Source: Venturia oleaginea
Lineage: Eukaryota; Ascomycota; Dothideomycetes; Venturiales; Venturiaceae
Reading direction: 5' to 3'
NCBI GenBank assembly: GCA_013176395.1
Contig: JABMLP010000031.1
Span: forward strand, 186,001 to 250,000
Length of the DNA: 64,000 nt
Positions 9,951 through 19,726 of this stretch are shown here, in pieces. How positions within the stretch are numbered: position 1 is the stretch's first letter; each line of letters starts with the position of its first letter. The translations under genes were made by a program, and so were the position numbers. The notes beneath the pieces were generated by a model. It searched no databases. It was not told the DNA's origin and saw only the letters and a list, made by a program, of their open reading frames with translations.

Positions 9951-11435
9951 CTACAGATCCTCATATCTATCAACAAAAGCTTCCATTTGCACTGTAAGCT
10001 TGTTGGTAGAGATCAGTTTCTCTAGTGCAGCGTTAGGGCTTCCTTTTGTAAAGGCATCACTTGGGTTGTCCTTCCCATTGATTCGGCGGATTTGGGAAAT
10101 CTCCCTGTTCTCGTACGACTCTCGAATTGACATAATATCAATCATGAGGCGTTTCTCAGTTGTTGTTCCGAGCTTTACAAGGCAGTCGTACAAGGACTTA
10201 GAGTCTGAGCAGAGGACAAGGGGAATTCGTGCGAGCCCGAGGGATGCTGTAACCTGTTGGAGGGTCGTACTAATAGCGATAGCGTTGTCAAATCCTGTTG
10301 TCATTCCGTACAATTCGCTTCCCAGCACGCTTCGAGTGACTCTCTTGCATTTAGTTGAGCTCCAGTGGATAATGTTGCCTTGGATCTCAAATTCAGTTTC
10401 TGTACAATAGACCTCTTCAGCGAGAACAATAAGGAAACCTAGCTGGGAGCTAAGATCTTGGTTGTTTGCAAATGATCCATCTGTGAATGCGTACAGCTTT
10501 GATCGTGCGAAGTCTAGTGGGATGAATCTGAGTCCTCGTCTTTTGTTGTCCATCTGCCACTGGATTCGTGTGTTCAGTTTCTCAATATCCTTCTCTGTTG
10601 GTTCCTTGATTTGTGCTGCAACAGAGAGGTCGTACGATGCTTCGGGTTGGCATGTTGAAGCAATATATGCACCTCTCGCACGTTGCTCGACGTACCTCTG
10701 CTGTGCATCCTTCGCGCGAGGGTTAATTAACTCAAGTCGGTCGGATTGGTTTTTCTGTTCAAAGAGAATATCAGGTCCTTCTATGCGGATCCTCCCTCCA
10801 TTGAATTCAATAGGTTGATCCTCTGCAAGAATTGTCTTTCCTTTCGCACGAAAAGTTGCTCTGCTTAGTTCTTCCTCTTCCCGCCGGGAGAACTCTGGGG
10901 TAGCAAAGCTGAAAGTATCGTCCGTTTGAAGTCCTGTAATTCCAAAGTCTTGAGGTCCTGAGTTTGTGTGAAGGAGGCATGGATCGTACGATGAGATTTT
11001 CATTTGCAGGTTCTTAACATGATGGGAGTGGTAGGTTTTGAACCAGTAGAGTCCTGATTCAGCCAATCCGTACAAGGGTCTCTTGATGAGAAGGAGGGTC
11101 CCTTTTGGAAAGAACAGTTTCATTTCCTTTGGGAGTCGTGCGAAGATCTTTCGCTCCAGTTCGTCCTTTGATTGGGTGTAAGCTTGGGTAATATCTCGCA
11201 GTTCTCCTTGGGCGTTGAAGTAGGAAATGAAGGTAGGTCCAATTGCAAGAAGGAATCTCTGGCTCATCCTTTGGATTGTTGGCGATTGGGTAAGGATTTC
11301 TTCCTTTCCTTTGTCTCCAAATCCTTGTACGACAAGTCTTGACTTCTCATACGGTGCGATCCCTTTTCCTTTTACCTCATGGACAAACCTTGTACCAAAG
11401 ATCTCTCCTTTCCCATGCTTCTTTTCATCGTACAA
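9951..11435 (-). CDS. Copia reverse transcriptase-RNase H region
   Basis: The 494-codon frame carries copia-type RT blocks in order: SRLVVQGFGDKG, DITQAYTQS (first catalytic Asp), LLLIKRPLYGLAESG, and LQTDDTF in place of the usual YVDD box, a variant known in fungal copia elements. RNase H follows with AFTDGSFANN, HWSSTKCKRVTRSVLGSELYG and SDSKSLYDCL. The frame stays open upstream to about 11,660 (for example LSKKEQDDLALAVQLRQDG), overlapping the preceding frame, so it is not an independent gene. Expression needs a frameshift, or a single-base lesion has separated it from the integrase frame. The RT and RNase H motifs look intact. Confidence 0.9.
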   Translation of the reverse strand: MYDEKKHGKGEIFGTRFVHEVKGKGIAPYEKSRLVVQGFGDKGKEEILTQSPTIQRMSQRFLLAIGPTFISYFNAQGELRDITQAYTQSKDELERKIFARLPKEMKLFFPKGTLLLIKRPLYGLAESGLYWFKTYHSHHVKNLQMKISSYDPCLLHTNSGPQDFGITGLQTDDTFSFATPEFSRREEEELSRATFRAKGKTILAEDQPIEFNGGRIRIEGPDILFEQKNQSDRLELINPRAKDAQQRYVEQRARGAYIASTCQPEASYDLSVAAQIKEPTEKDIEKLNTRIQWQMDNKRRGLRFIPLDFARSKLYAFTDGSFANNQDLSSQLGFLIVLAEEVYCTETEFEIQGNIIHWSSTKCKRVTRSVLGSELYGMTTGFDNAIAISTTLQQVTASLGLARIPLVLCSDSKSLYDCLVKLGTTTEKRLMIDIMSIRESYENREISQIRRINGKDNPSDAFTKGSPNAALEKLISTNKLTVQMEAFVDRYEDL

Positions 11436-11533
11436 GATGATTTCAAAGACATCTTGGTTGATAAGGTTATCAACTTCGCTGAGATCTGATTCCTGGAATG
11501 GGGGACCTGGTGTTGTAATAATCCCGTCTTGCC

Positions 11534-14500
11534 TTAGTTGTACGGCAAGCGCAAGGTCATCCTGTTCCTTCTTAGAAAGGTAGACAATGCTTTCCTCCAG
11601 GTACCCAGGGAGTTGGCCTTGGTTTGATCTCCCGCTCCTGCGCTGGGTTTGGATTGAATTTGTACGGCTTCTTCTTGGTGTTGAGGGCTTCCTGGTGGTG
11701 AGTCTAGCTCGTTAGGGCTATCGTACGATGGCTCTGGAAGTGTTTCCAGTATGTCCTCAAAGTAAGGCTTGACTTGGGTCGCACGAAATTGCGTTGGTCC
11801 ATTTGGAAGGGCAAGTATCACGTTGTTACCTTCAAAGGCGTCGATCTTGTATGGGCCTCGCCAGCCTTTCTTCTCTCTCCAAACCATTACCTTACTTCTC
11901 AATGGAAGGGTGAGGATATGGTGAAGCATTGGTCCATTGCGTGCATTGATTGCGCGGTTAACTTCAACCTTTGCGCGAATACTTCTGATCTCCTTCATAG
12001 CCTTTTGAACTGCTTCAGCTCGTGCGACAATGTCTTGAGATGGTGGTGAGTCCTGGTTGATTCTGGGGTATGCTCCAAATACAAGAAGTGTTGGAACAAT
12101 GCCATTCGGTCCTGCTGTATCATTGAGAGCTTTGATTGCCATCTGGAGGATTATTTCTTTGTCCGTACGATGGCCAATCTCCTCTAAAAGGATGTTGTAC
12201 GCCCTCCTTAGCGGTCCATGTTGTCTCTCAATCTTCCCTATAGCATGATGGGCTTTAACAGGCATTTCTTCGCACGAGGTTCCAACAATTCGTGCGAAGT
12301 TCCTGAATTCTTCGGACGCAAAGTTGGTTCCTGGATCGTGTATAATGTTGTCTGGGGGTCCTTGGTAGACATAGATCCAGCATTTGCAGAGAGCATCCCA
12401 GGTATCTCGTGCAGACATCGATTTCAGGAAGGTAGCTGCCTGGAAAGACGTAGCTGCATCAATCACATGGAGAACTGGCTTACCACCGAGGTACATTACA
12501 TCGATAATAATTTCGTAGTTGAACTCGCAGTTATCCTGGATGGAGAACTTGAATCTTCTTGGGGCCTGGTCGTGCGATTGACATTGATGGCACACCTTCC
12601 GGATCTGTTCTAGCACGGACTCTTCAACATTCGTATAGCCAGCTTGCTTGAGGAGAGTGTGTAGGCGTTCTGTACGAGGGTGGCCAAATCTCTTGTGGAC
12701 TCTCCTAAGTTCAGTCTCAGTTAGGAATGATGTGGCTTCTCTTTGGCTGAGATTGAAGAAAGGATGTCCCCATTTTCGCACGACTGGGATTGTAGATCCA
12801 TCTTTTCGTACGATAGTGTTGTTAACATTGTTGAAGTAGGCTTTCAGCCTGTCTCCTTCGTCCAAGCAGAAGAGGAATGGAGTGTCTGTCTCCAAGATGT
12901 GGTAGGTGATCTTGCCAAGAGGGTTCTCCATTTCTATCGTACCAATTGCCGCAGTAGGTGGTCCACTTCCAACCGAGATATGGGCACTACCAGGTGTCCA
13001 ATCAATCTTCGTACGAGGGAACTCTCGGAGGTATGCTTCAACCTGACATTTCCCAACTGTAGAGACTCGTGCGGCGCCTGTGTCCCAAAGTTCACCTTGG
13101 TATGCTTTGGCATATTTGCTTTCAAGGATAAACTGTTCCGCACGTACTGACGGTTCTCCCTGGCCGTAGATATCCTCTCCTGTTGTACGGTGGTAGAATG
13201 CAGCGGTGGTTAGGTAGGAAACCACTTGTTGTCCCTTGTCTTCTTCCTCGTCCTGGGAAGCTAGGAACTGTTCATAGGTACCTTCGTACGAGACTATGAA
13301 TTGTCGGATTTCCTCGTCATTTGGGAGTTCCATGTCAGCTTCATATACTGCCGTAAAGAACTGCTTCTTCGTGCGAGCTTGCTCCTCAGGTGTATGTTTC
13401 CAGGAACGGCATTCTGGTTTGTTGCAGATCCAGCAACCTTTCCCTCCCGTGCGAGCAAATGGCTTAGGTTGCCATGGTTTCTTGGATCTCTGCCATGGTT
13501 GTTGATAAGATTGCTGTCCCGAATTCGCCTCATGCGGGGGATCTATTCTTGGCTGCCATTGTTGCTGGCCTCTGTTGTACGACGGAGTAGGTGTTCCTCG
13601 CTTACTGTTATCTCGGAATCTCCTTTCATTGAAGAATTGATCTGCTTCGTGCGAGGGCCGTGGTAGCTGGGGTTGCCCTTCTCTTGTAAAGAATTGCTTT
13701 GTAGATTTCCGATCTATATAGAGTTGAAGGGCGGACCGGAGCTCTGCAAACAAGTTCTCGCACGATGTGCTTGGGCGTAGGAATGCGGATTCCAGCTCTC
13801 GTACGCCTTTGCATGCCTTGGTAACAGCTGTACTGAGGTGTATCTCGCCTTTGTACGGTTCTCCCATTGCGCGTTGGACAAGTTGGAGCTTATCTAGCAT
13901 AATCTGGAGCACTTCGGGAAGTGGCTTATCAGGGTTCTCAGATCTTGTTCGTGCGAACGAGGTTGTTGTCCAATCTGCGTAGTAGATTGCGTGATTTTGG
14001 CTGGTATTGAATTTGTTATACATCGCACGATAGATCTGGTCCCATCTCATATCTGGTCCAATATGGTCAAGGTAAAATGTCTCTGCACGTCCGGTAAGAA
14101 TGTCGGGGAAGACAGCATGGTACTGGTTCTCATAGATCTGGAGTCGCCTGCAGAGAGTGATAAACAGCTTCACCTTCTCCTGTAGAATGTCGTACGGCTC
14201 ACCGGTGTAGCATCTCTCCTTTTTCCATATTTTTGAGAAAGCAGCGATCGCACGAGGGTCGATAAAGGCATTTGGGATCCATCTTGTAGGGGGAAGTTCG
14301 TACGGATCCGGTCCTGGTGGTCTTGGCGGTCCTGCTGGTAATCCTGTTGGTAGTGCTCCTGGTCCTCCGTACGAGCCTCCATCCCCTCCACCTGAATATC
14401 CTCCGCCTTGAGAATTGTATCCTCCTCCTAATGGGTCTGGGGGACCTTGTGCAAAGCTACCAGAACCTAATGGTAGGCCTGGTAGTCCCCCTCCGCCATT

Positions 14501-14731
14501 TCCTTCTCCTCCCTCCACTGGTTCCTCCTCCTTGTGGTTGTACAAACCAACCTTGGGGAGGCTGCTGCTGCTGTTGCGTCGGTAGTTGAAATTGAGGTAG
14601 TTCCTTCGTACGGCCTCTTTCCCAATTCTTCTGTTGTATGCCAGTAGGCCAAGAGGATTGAGGACGTTGGGTTTGGTGTTGAGGTTGCCGTACTGCGTTC
14701 TCAGGTCTCTGGGATTGAGTTCTCTCTTCAA
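11534..14731 (-). CDS. Copia gag-nucleocapsid, protease and integrase polyprotein
   Basis: A 1,065-codon frame. The first third is a Gly/Pro-rich capsid-like region ending in a zinc-knuckle-like CWICNKPECRSWKH. A protease signature, LWDTGAARVST, follows. The integrase has an HHCC finger (HKRFGHPRTERLH ... CHQCQSH) and a DDE core with Asp in EIIIDVMYLGG, Asp in NIIHDPGTNFASEEF and Glu in IGKIERQHGPLR. The C-terminus has a GWRGPYKI/VILALPNGP fold common downstream of integrase cores. It ends in a stop in a region where the RT frame is already open, so the join is by frameshift. No stop interrupts the domains. Confidence 0.9.
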   Translation of the reverse strand: MKRELNPRDLRTQYGNLNTKPNVLNPLGLLAYNRRIGKEAVRRNYLNFNYRRNSSSSLPKVGLYNHKEEEPVEGGEGNGGGGLPGLPLGSGSFAQGPPDPLGGGYNSQGGGYSGGGDGGSYGGPGALPTGLPAGPPRPPGPDPYELPPTRWIPNAFIDPRAIAAFSKIWKKERCYTGEPYDILQEKVKLFITLCRRLQIYENQYHAVFPDILTGRAETFYLDHIGPDMRWDQIYRAMYNKFNTSQNHAIYYADWTTTSFARTRSENPDKPLPEVLQIMLDKLQLVQRAMGEPYKGEIHLSTAVTKACKGVRELESAFLRPSTSCENLFAELRSALQLYIDRKSTKQFFTREGQPQLPRPSHEADQFFNERRFRDNSKRGTPTPSYNRGQQQWQPRIDPPHEANSGQQSYQQPWQRSKKPWQPKPFARTGGKGCWICNKPECRSWKHTPEEQARTKKQFFTAVYEADMELPNDEEIRQFIVSYEGTYEQFLASQDEEEDKGQQVVSYLTTAAFYHRTTGEDIYGQGEPSVRAEQFILESKYAKAYQGELWDTGAARVSTVGKCQVEAYLREFPRTKIDWTPGSAHISVGSGPPTAAIGTIEMENPLGKITYHILETDTPFLFCLDEGDRLKAYFNNVNNTIVRKDGSTIPVVRKWGHPFFNLSQREATSFLTETELRRVHKRFGHPRTERLHTLLKQAGYTNVEESVLEQIRKVCHQCQSHDQAPRRFKFSIQDNCEFNYEIIIDVMYLGGKPVLHVIDAATSFQAATFLKSMSARDTWDALCKCWIYVYQGPPDNIIHDPGTNFASEEFRNFARIVGTSCEEMPVKAHHAIGKIERQHGPLRRAYNILLEEIGHRTDKEIILQMAIKALNDTAGPNGIVPTLLVFGAYPRINQDSPPSQDIVARAEAVQKAMKEIRSIRAKVEVNRAINARNGPMLHHILTLPLRSKVMVWREKKGWRGPYKIDAFEGNNVILALPNGPTQFRATQVKPYFEDILETLPEPSYDSPNELDSPPGSPQHQEEAVQIQSKPSAGAGDQTKANSLGTWRKALSTFLRRNRMTLRLPYN

Positions 14732-15428
14732 TCTGGGGTTGAAATCTCGGCATTTCCACCACTGGAGAGAGAGTTCCTTTCTGTCGAACGGAGAGTCCTG
14801 ATAGGGTTTCTCCTACCAACTCCTGCTTTGCGCGAACTGGATGTTCAATTGTCGGTAGCCGTAGCCTAACAGATTCGTCTGTAGTTGGGCTCTGCTGTTC
14901 CACCAAACTCTCCTCAATACGGGGTGTTGGTGGAATGGAGTCCCCAAGTACATACATCATCTGGTTTGCAGCCGTACAGCCGGGCTCATCTCGGATTGTA
15001 ATTTGCCTGTCTTGACAGAGTTGAATCAACATTCGTATGAAACGTTTGTTAATCTGTCCAAACTGATAATTTGTCCATCCGTAGAAAACATCGCGCAGCT
15101 CTTCGAGTAGATTCCTCTTTGTAATTCCTGCCCGCTTTACGTCGATATAGTTTCGTACAAGGTAAGTTGTCAAGTTTGCCTCCTCTGGTTCCGTTTCTGG
15201 GTTGATATCTGCCCACCAATTGTGTAGATTGAGGTGCTTCTTTAGGATATTGATTGGGATTCCAGTATCTTGTGCGATCTCCGTAAATAGAGGTATTGGT
15301 TCTTCTTCTGGCTTCTCCTCTTGTAATAGCTCAATTTCTTTCCCTTTCGGTTGGAACTTCCTTGGGACTGCCGGGCCTGCCGGTGTAGGACTGCTCGCTT
15401 GGAATGCTCCGATTGGTAGTTGACACAT
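14457..15428 (-). CDS. Copia ORF1 (N-terminal gag region)
   Basis: A 323-aa frame starting MCQLPIGAFQ. The N-terminal half is helical and charged (LFTEIAQDTGIPINILKKH, VFYGWTNYQFGQINKRFIRM). The C-terminal half is Gln/Pro-rich with a short poly-Q run. It overlaps the gag-protease-integrase frame by about 275 nt, so the two are probably translated as one polyprotein through a frameshift in 14457-14731. No enzymatic motif is visible. Confidence 0.7.
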   Translation of the reverse strand: MCQLPIGAFQASSPTPAGPAVPRKFQPKGKEIELLQEEKPEEEPIPLFTEIAQDTGIPINILKKHLNLHNWWADINPETEPEEANLTTYLVRNYIDVKRAGITKRNLLEELRDVFYGWTNYQFGQINKRFIRMLIQLCQDRQITIRDEPGCTAANQMMYVLGDSIPPTPRIEESLVEQQSPTTDESVRLRLPTIEHPVRAKQELVGETLSGLSVRQKGTLSPVVEMPRFQPQIEERTQSQRPENAVRQPQHQTQRPQSSWPTGIQQKNWERGRTKELPQFQLPTQQQQQPPQGWFVQPQGGGTSGGRRRKWRRGTTRPTIRFW

Positions 15429-15605
15429 CGTACGGGTTCCAATGTCGTATTTGTTCTAGATCAAATAGATCTAAGTGAATTGTATCCGTTGTGCGGTACG
15501 TGATTCGTGGGTTGTACAATAGTCTCCTGCAGTGCGGGAGTTTCATACAATTGTCGGAAAATTGGATTATTGCTAATCTGTGGTCGCCTTGCAACCACTG
15601 ATCAG
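15429..15605 (-). other. Copia leader and possible primer-binding region
   Basis: This is the leader between the 5' LTR end (15606) and ORF1. Starting a few bases after the LTR, the minus strand reads CTGATCAGTGGTTGCAAGGC. TGGTTGCAAGGC starts with TGG, as a site complementary to a tRNA 3' CCA end would, but I could not assign the tRNA. Confidence 0.35.
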
Positions 15606-16300
15606 TGTTGAATTGGCTTCATTCGGTAATGGAAACAAAGGAACTAAGGTAGACTAGGAAATAAAGACAGCGAGATAAGGGGGGGTAGTTCCTGTATTCT
15701 TATCTAAAGAAGAAGAGGGAGAGGGAGGCCCTCCCTCTTCTTAAGTACCGAGATACTTGGCACGTGATTGAAACCACACTGGCGGTCTTTTAGAAGATGA
15801 GAAAGGAGAGGTCTATATAAATCTAGATACAAAATTGCCCGTACATCACCCCAAAGTTCTCTGATTTCCTCTCCGCTTGAAGCATTGAAAAGCTAAGACT
15901 CGTGCGGTTCCAACGGTGCCAGAATCGATTGAGTTTGGATGAAAACTGACAATCCTATTGCTCAAAGAAGGTTAGGCCCAACCTTCCTGATAGAGTCATC
16001 GTAAGTAGCTAATTACGAGAGCTATAGGTATTGCATCTCAAATCCGGTTGAAGATATGGAAAGCTGAAGGTCGTACGGTTGTAATGACGTCGGAATCGGG
16101 TGAATCGGTTGAGTACTCGCGTGGAGAAGTCGACATGGAGTAGGTGTATAGTTTTTTAGTTTTTAGTTTTTTAGTTTTTTTTAGTTTTTTTTTATGGATA
16201 AGTCTCTTGTATTCTTGATTGTTCTTGTTCTTCTTCGAACATTGAAGTATCCTTGAGATGCAGAAATTGCACCGCCCCTGTCGGTGCCAAGGATACGACA
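15606..16300 (-). repeat. 5' LTR of the copia element (long form)
   Basis: Minus-strand start TGTCGTATCC at 16300, and an end of ATTCAACA at 15606 that matches the 3' LTR end in 12 of 15 bases. It contains T/A homopolymer-rich sequence at 16150-16195 and a TATA-like TTTATATAG near 15815 on the minus strand. About 480 bp of it has no counterpart in the 3' LTR. Confidence 0.65.
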
Positions 16301-16305
16301 GTAAG

Positions 16306-17979
16306 GCCGTCGTATAGCTCAATTGGGGACTTCTCCCATGGCTCGTTCCAAGTCTTCGCCCTCCGGTTCCGGCCCAGTGCTTCCCATTTTGTACGCCAGA
16401 TCTCTTCCATCAGCTTCGAGATTTTGCTGGGTAGAACCCACTTATGGATGTTTCCTCCTTTCCTCGAGTTCCTTACTCGGATTGCGTGCCCCGGGTCTCC
16501 CGGTACGGGGTCGCCTCGAAGCCGTCGGGGGCCAGTAGTGCTGCGTATCTCATTGTACGGTCCAATTTCTTGCGTTGTGATCCTCCTCCTCGGGTAGGGG
16601 TTGTCAGGGTTGTTCCGTACGGTAGTAATCCGCCTCCGGCGCCACCCGTCAGTATTGATATCCCCGAGGTACTCTCCTTCGGGTGCTGTGTACTCCGGGA
16701 GGTCACTGGCTTCCTCCTTCCTCTGGGTATATCTCTTCGCCCGCTTCTCCGTAGACGTATCTGGCTTACATCTGGCCGTAGGCGGCCTCCCTCGGCTGCC
16801 AGCCGGCCGGCGGGGTCTTTCCTCCATCATGATTTCTATCCACATTTTGTTGAGAGCAGCTTTCATCTCTGCTTCTACTGGGTCCTTCTCTACCGAGCCA
16901 GTCCTCTCCAGGATAAGCTGTTCTATATATAGGGGTATTGGCTGGAGGCAGAGCTCTCTTTCCATCGCTGCGAGAAGTGTCCTCTTGTAGGCTCCTGTAG
17001 CCATTCGGAGGCACTGTCTTTGAACTTTCTCTATCCGTTCCATTAGCGGCGCTCTCATAATTCCTCCTCCCTGGATGTCGTTTGACCCCCAGACCTGGAT
17101 GCCATATAGCATAGTCGGCCGCACAACCGCGGTATAGACCATTCGGCTCTTTCGGAAGCTTGGTCCCCAGTTGACTCCAACTATCCGGCCCATCGCTGCC
17201 ATCGCTGCTCTTCCCTTAGCCTCTGCTTTCGTCATTTGCGCATCCCATTTGAGCTGTGGATCAAACCACACGCCGAGCAGTCTGAGCTCCTTACTCTCTG
17301 GTTTGGTAGGAACTCCATTGATGTTTATAGCAGACTTCATATCCCCCGGGGAGGCCTCGGGGCTGCCTGGCTGCTTGAAATGCATAAGCTGGTACTTCGT
17401 AGGATTGAATGCTGCGCCGTGCCTCCTAGCCCATAGGAGGCACTTCTCGTGGGCCTCGGCTAGTCGTCTGCAGTTGTACGCTGCCGAGGGACCCCAGGCT
17501 ACGAGGTTTGTATCGTCAATGAACCCAAAGCCGATTGTGTTATCTTGAGGGGTAAGGAATTCTTCGAGGAGCTCGGAGACGAAGAACAGGAAGAGGATAG
17601 GGGAGAGAGGGGAGCCCTGGGGGATGCCGGTACGAGCCCGGTATCACTCGCTCTTATATCCCGTGAAGGAGATCTTGGTCTTTCGTTCTGTGAGGAAGCT
17701 TTCCACGAATCGAATAATCCACGGCGCTACCCCTTTGCGCCAGAGGATATGGAGCAGTCTTTTCAGAGACACATTATCAAAGGCTGCTGTGAGGCCTAGG
17801 GCTAGTATCGATACTACTTTGTGGTTTTTCGTCTTCCAAGCTGTTTCGATGATAGTCCGGGAATTGGTGGAATAAGGGGGAATACCTCTAGTGTATATTC
17901 CAACGGCTAACAACTTAGCGGATCCATTGACCGAGCCACTAATAAGGGAGAATTTGGAAAGACATCTTCGTGCAGGCAA
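16306..17979 (-). mobile_element. Tad-like LINE, reverse transcriptase part (defective)
   Basis: The minus frame carries non-LTR RT blocks: ALGLTAAFDNVSLKRLLH (motif A region), WIIRFVESFLTERKTKI, then after a TGA at 17644-17646 the same frame continues RTGIPQGSPLSPILF and GFIDDTNLVAWG (the catalytic DD box). LRLLGVWFDPQLKWDAQM, VVRPTMLYGIQVWGS and the pre-C-terminal region follow. It ends at ELYDGLT, where the copia element inserted, and resumes at 9558. Two lesions are visible: the in-frame TGA in GYKSE-stop-YRARTG, and Gly where the first Asp of motif A (LDxxxAFD) is expected. The 5' end near 17980 is truncated; no endonuclease domain is present. Confidence 0.85.
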
Positions 17980-18255
17980 GATGTTGGAGGGGGCTTAGGA
18001 TGAAGGGTTTAGCAGCAAACATCGATAGCCAGATTGAGAGGGAGAATTGGATCGAGCAATCAGGTACCTTTGTATGCAGCAAACAGATGATATGGATACG
18101 TAAGAACAGTCAGAAGGCCTTAGATCAAGTATATATCAAAGAATACAATACATACCCATTAACCTATCCAAGTTACCCTCACCACCATGTCCATCTATTC
18201 AGAGATTCGATACCGCCTAACCACCCGACTACGACCACAACCAGAATAGCTCAAC

Positions 18256-18549
18256 ATGACAGTCAGCCCAAAAGTAAGTTGCAGCACAAAGATCTAGCGA
18301 GCCTGAGATAATACAATTCCCCAAAGCTTACAGACTAGGATAGTCATCATGGTCGGATCGAAGCAAGTAGGCTTTTACTGCCACGCATGTTTCCCCAAAG
18401 GCACTTTGACTACGAGTGCAACTGTCGTCTACGTACCGTGGGATCAAATTGAGTGCTTCACCTGTCGGCACCTGGTCGTCAAATATCACATGCGATGTCA
18501 GGATTGTACACCAGCCTATCAAGCTGAAGGAAAGTCGGAACAAACATGA
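18256..18549 (+). CDS. Small Cys-rich zinc-ribbon-like protein
   Basis: Two exons, 18256-18273 and 18334-18549, are joined across a 60-nt intron (GTAAGT...TTACAG). This gives a 77-aa protein starting MTVSPKTRIVIMVGSKQVG. Three CxxC pairs occur in order: FYCHACFPKG, IECFTCRHL and MRCQDCTPAY. These are suited to binding one or two zinc ions. It is very short and has no signal peptide, so it is probably intracellular. I do not recognise a named family. Exon 2 alone also starts with a Met at 18349, which would be a 66-aa alternative. Confidence 0.6.
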
Positions 18550-18928
18550 ATAGGAGGTTTCGTTGATCAGAGGGGAGGCTGGGTGAGAAAGGGGTGAGTT
18601 GAAGGATAAGAAAGCATGATTTTTTTTACTTCAGGGTTGGCTTGAAAGTGCATTGGATTCTGAAGGCTTGGATGTTCAGTCTTTTTTGGGAGTTCGGTTT
18701 GTTTTTGTGAGATATACTCCTTTTGGCTGGTTTGAACGGGCGATACTTGTCGGCTAGCATCTATTTAGCATGAATCAAATGGCTTGATCTTTGTCTATGT
18801 GGAAGATATTCTGAACCTACCGATATTACAGTAGGACACTCCCCTAATTGTGCAAGATTTAGCTCGAACAGCGATACGTTTCCTACATCTTCATGCCTGA
18901 GTGGGCGCAAACCATGTGAATCTCTCAT
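18550..18928. other. Intergenic, no gene recognised
   Basis: A 3' flank shared by the Cys-rich gene and the xylanase, with T-rich and G/T-rich stretches. Nothing coding seen. Confidence 0.4.
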
Positions 18929-18969
18929 TTACAACTAAAGCGCAAACATTAGCAGCCTAATTCTCACTC

Positions 18970-19726
18970 TCATACAAACCAAAAACAAAAACTCACCCAA
19001 ACATTGATACTCGACTCCCCACTACTCTTATACCCCTCCGTCGCCACAATCTGATAATCATGTGTCCCAAGCACCAACCCAAATTTCTTCCACGCCTCAA
19101 AATGCGCCGCCGTAGACACTTTCCCTCCAACTCTTTTCTCCGTGCGAATAGACCAGAATTGCGGATATGTGGCTGTCCCCTGAATCGAAGGCGCATTCGT
19201 ACGTTGACTCGTGTAAATATCGTAAGTACCTTCGTCTGTAGTAACTGACCCGCGTTTCGTCCCGCCAATACCAGGGTTGTATTCGCCGTAAGATTCAACG
19301 ATGTAGTATTCTACCAAGGGAGATTTTGTCCAGCCGTAGATGGCGAGGTAGGAGTTTCCGGTGTTGTTAAAGGTGCCTGTGTAGGTGATTTGTCTGTGAT
19401 GGTAATTTATCTGTAAGTCTGCTGGGTATTTCACGTGTAGAGTGAGAAAGAAAGGGAGCTGCGCACCTGTCGCTTCCAGTTTTCCATCCTTTGCCTGCTA
19501 CGACGTTGCCAATATTGTCCCATTTTAGGCTATATTGACCCCCAGCACCGCTGATCATGGTGCACGTTCCTGAACTCTTGTCGGTCCAGAAGGAGTAGTA
19601 GAAGCCATTGATGGAACCGGTGCCTTCCGAGAGTGAGGTGTCTCGTTTAACAATGGGAGAGGGAGACGTTAGTGAAGCACTTGTAATCGTGGCATAGCCG
19701 AAGATTAATTTAATGAGAAAGAGCAT
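18970..19726 (-). CDS. GH11 endo-1,4-beta-xylanase, secreted
   Basis: Exon 1 is 19726-19467 and exon 2 is 19393-18970, with a 73-nt intron (GTGCGC...ATCACAG). The join reads [19 protein letters not shown], matching the GH11 block KGW..GSGR.INYSGTFNP. The protein is about 227 aa. It has a signal peptide (residues 1-17), then VKR as a possible Kex2 site, then [13 protein letters not shown] and [14 protein letters not shown]. The two catalytic glutamates are in [12 protein letters not shown] (nucleophile) and [13 protein letters not shown] (acid/base). It hydrolyses plant xylan outside the cell. The end is ambiguous: reading through gives ...[12 protein letters not shown], but a GTGAGT donor at 18996 and acceptor at 18935 (branch TGCTAAT) would end the protein INVWL at 18929. 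Both keep all catalytic parts. Confidence 0.9.

Larger units (their letters stand above)
9559..16305 (-). mobile_element. Ty1/copia LTR retrotransposon inserted in LINE
   Basis: The element at 9564-16300 lies on the minus strand between 5-bp duplications (plus-strand GTAAG) at 9559-9563 and 16301-16305. Both LTRs start TGTCGTATCCTTGG and end in AAGCC-AT-CAACA-like sequence. Inside are ORF1, a gag-protease-integrase frame and an RT-RNase H frame, in copia order (integrase before RT). The LTRs share about 107 bp at the 5' end, then diverge, and have very different lengths (695 against 213 bp). The terminal differences TGTTGGATCGG/TGTTGAATTGG are C/G-to-T/A transitions. The insertion split a LINE whose frame is continuous across it. 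Confidence 0.9.

Noticed and set aside
19380..19470. Frameshift in the GH11 xylanase at the exon 1/2 border.
   Set aside because: A first acceptor (TTACAG at 19411) gave a stop, but the next one (ATCACAG at 19394) restores the family sequence [12 protein letters not shown] exactly, so the gene is intact.
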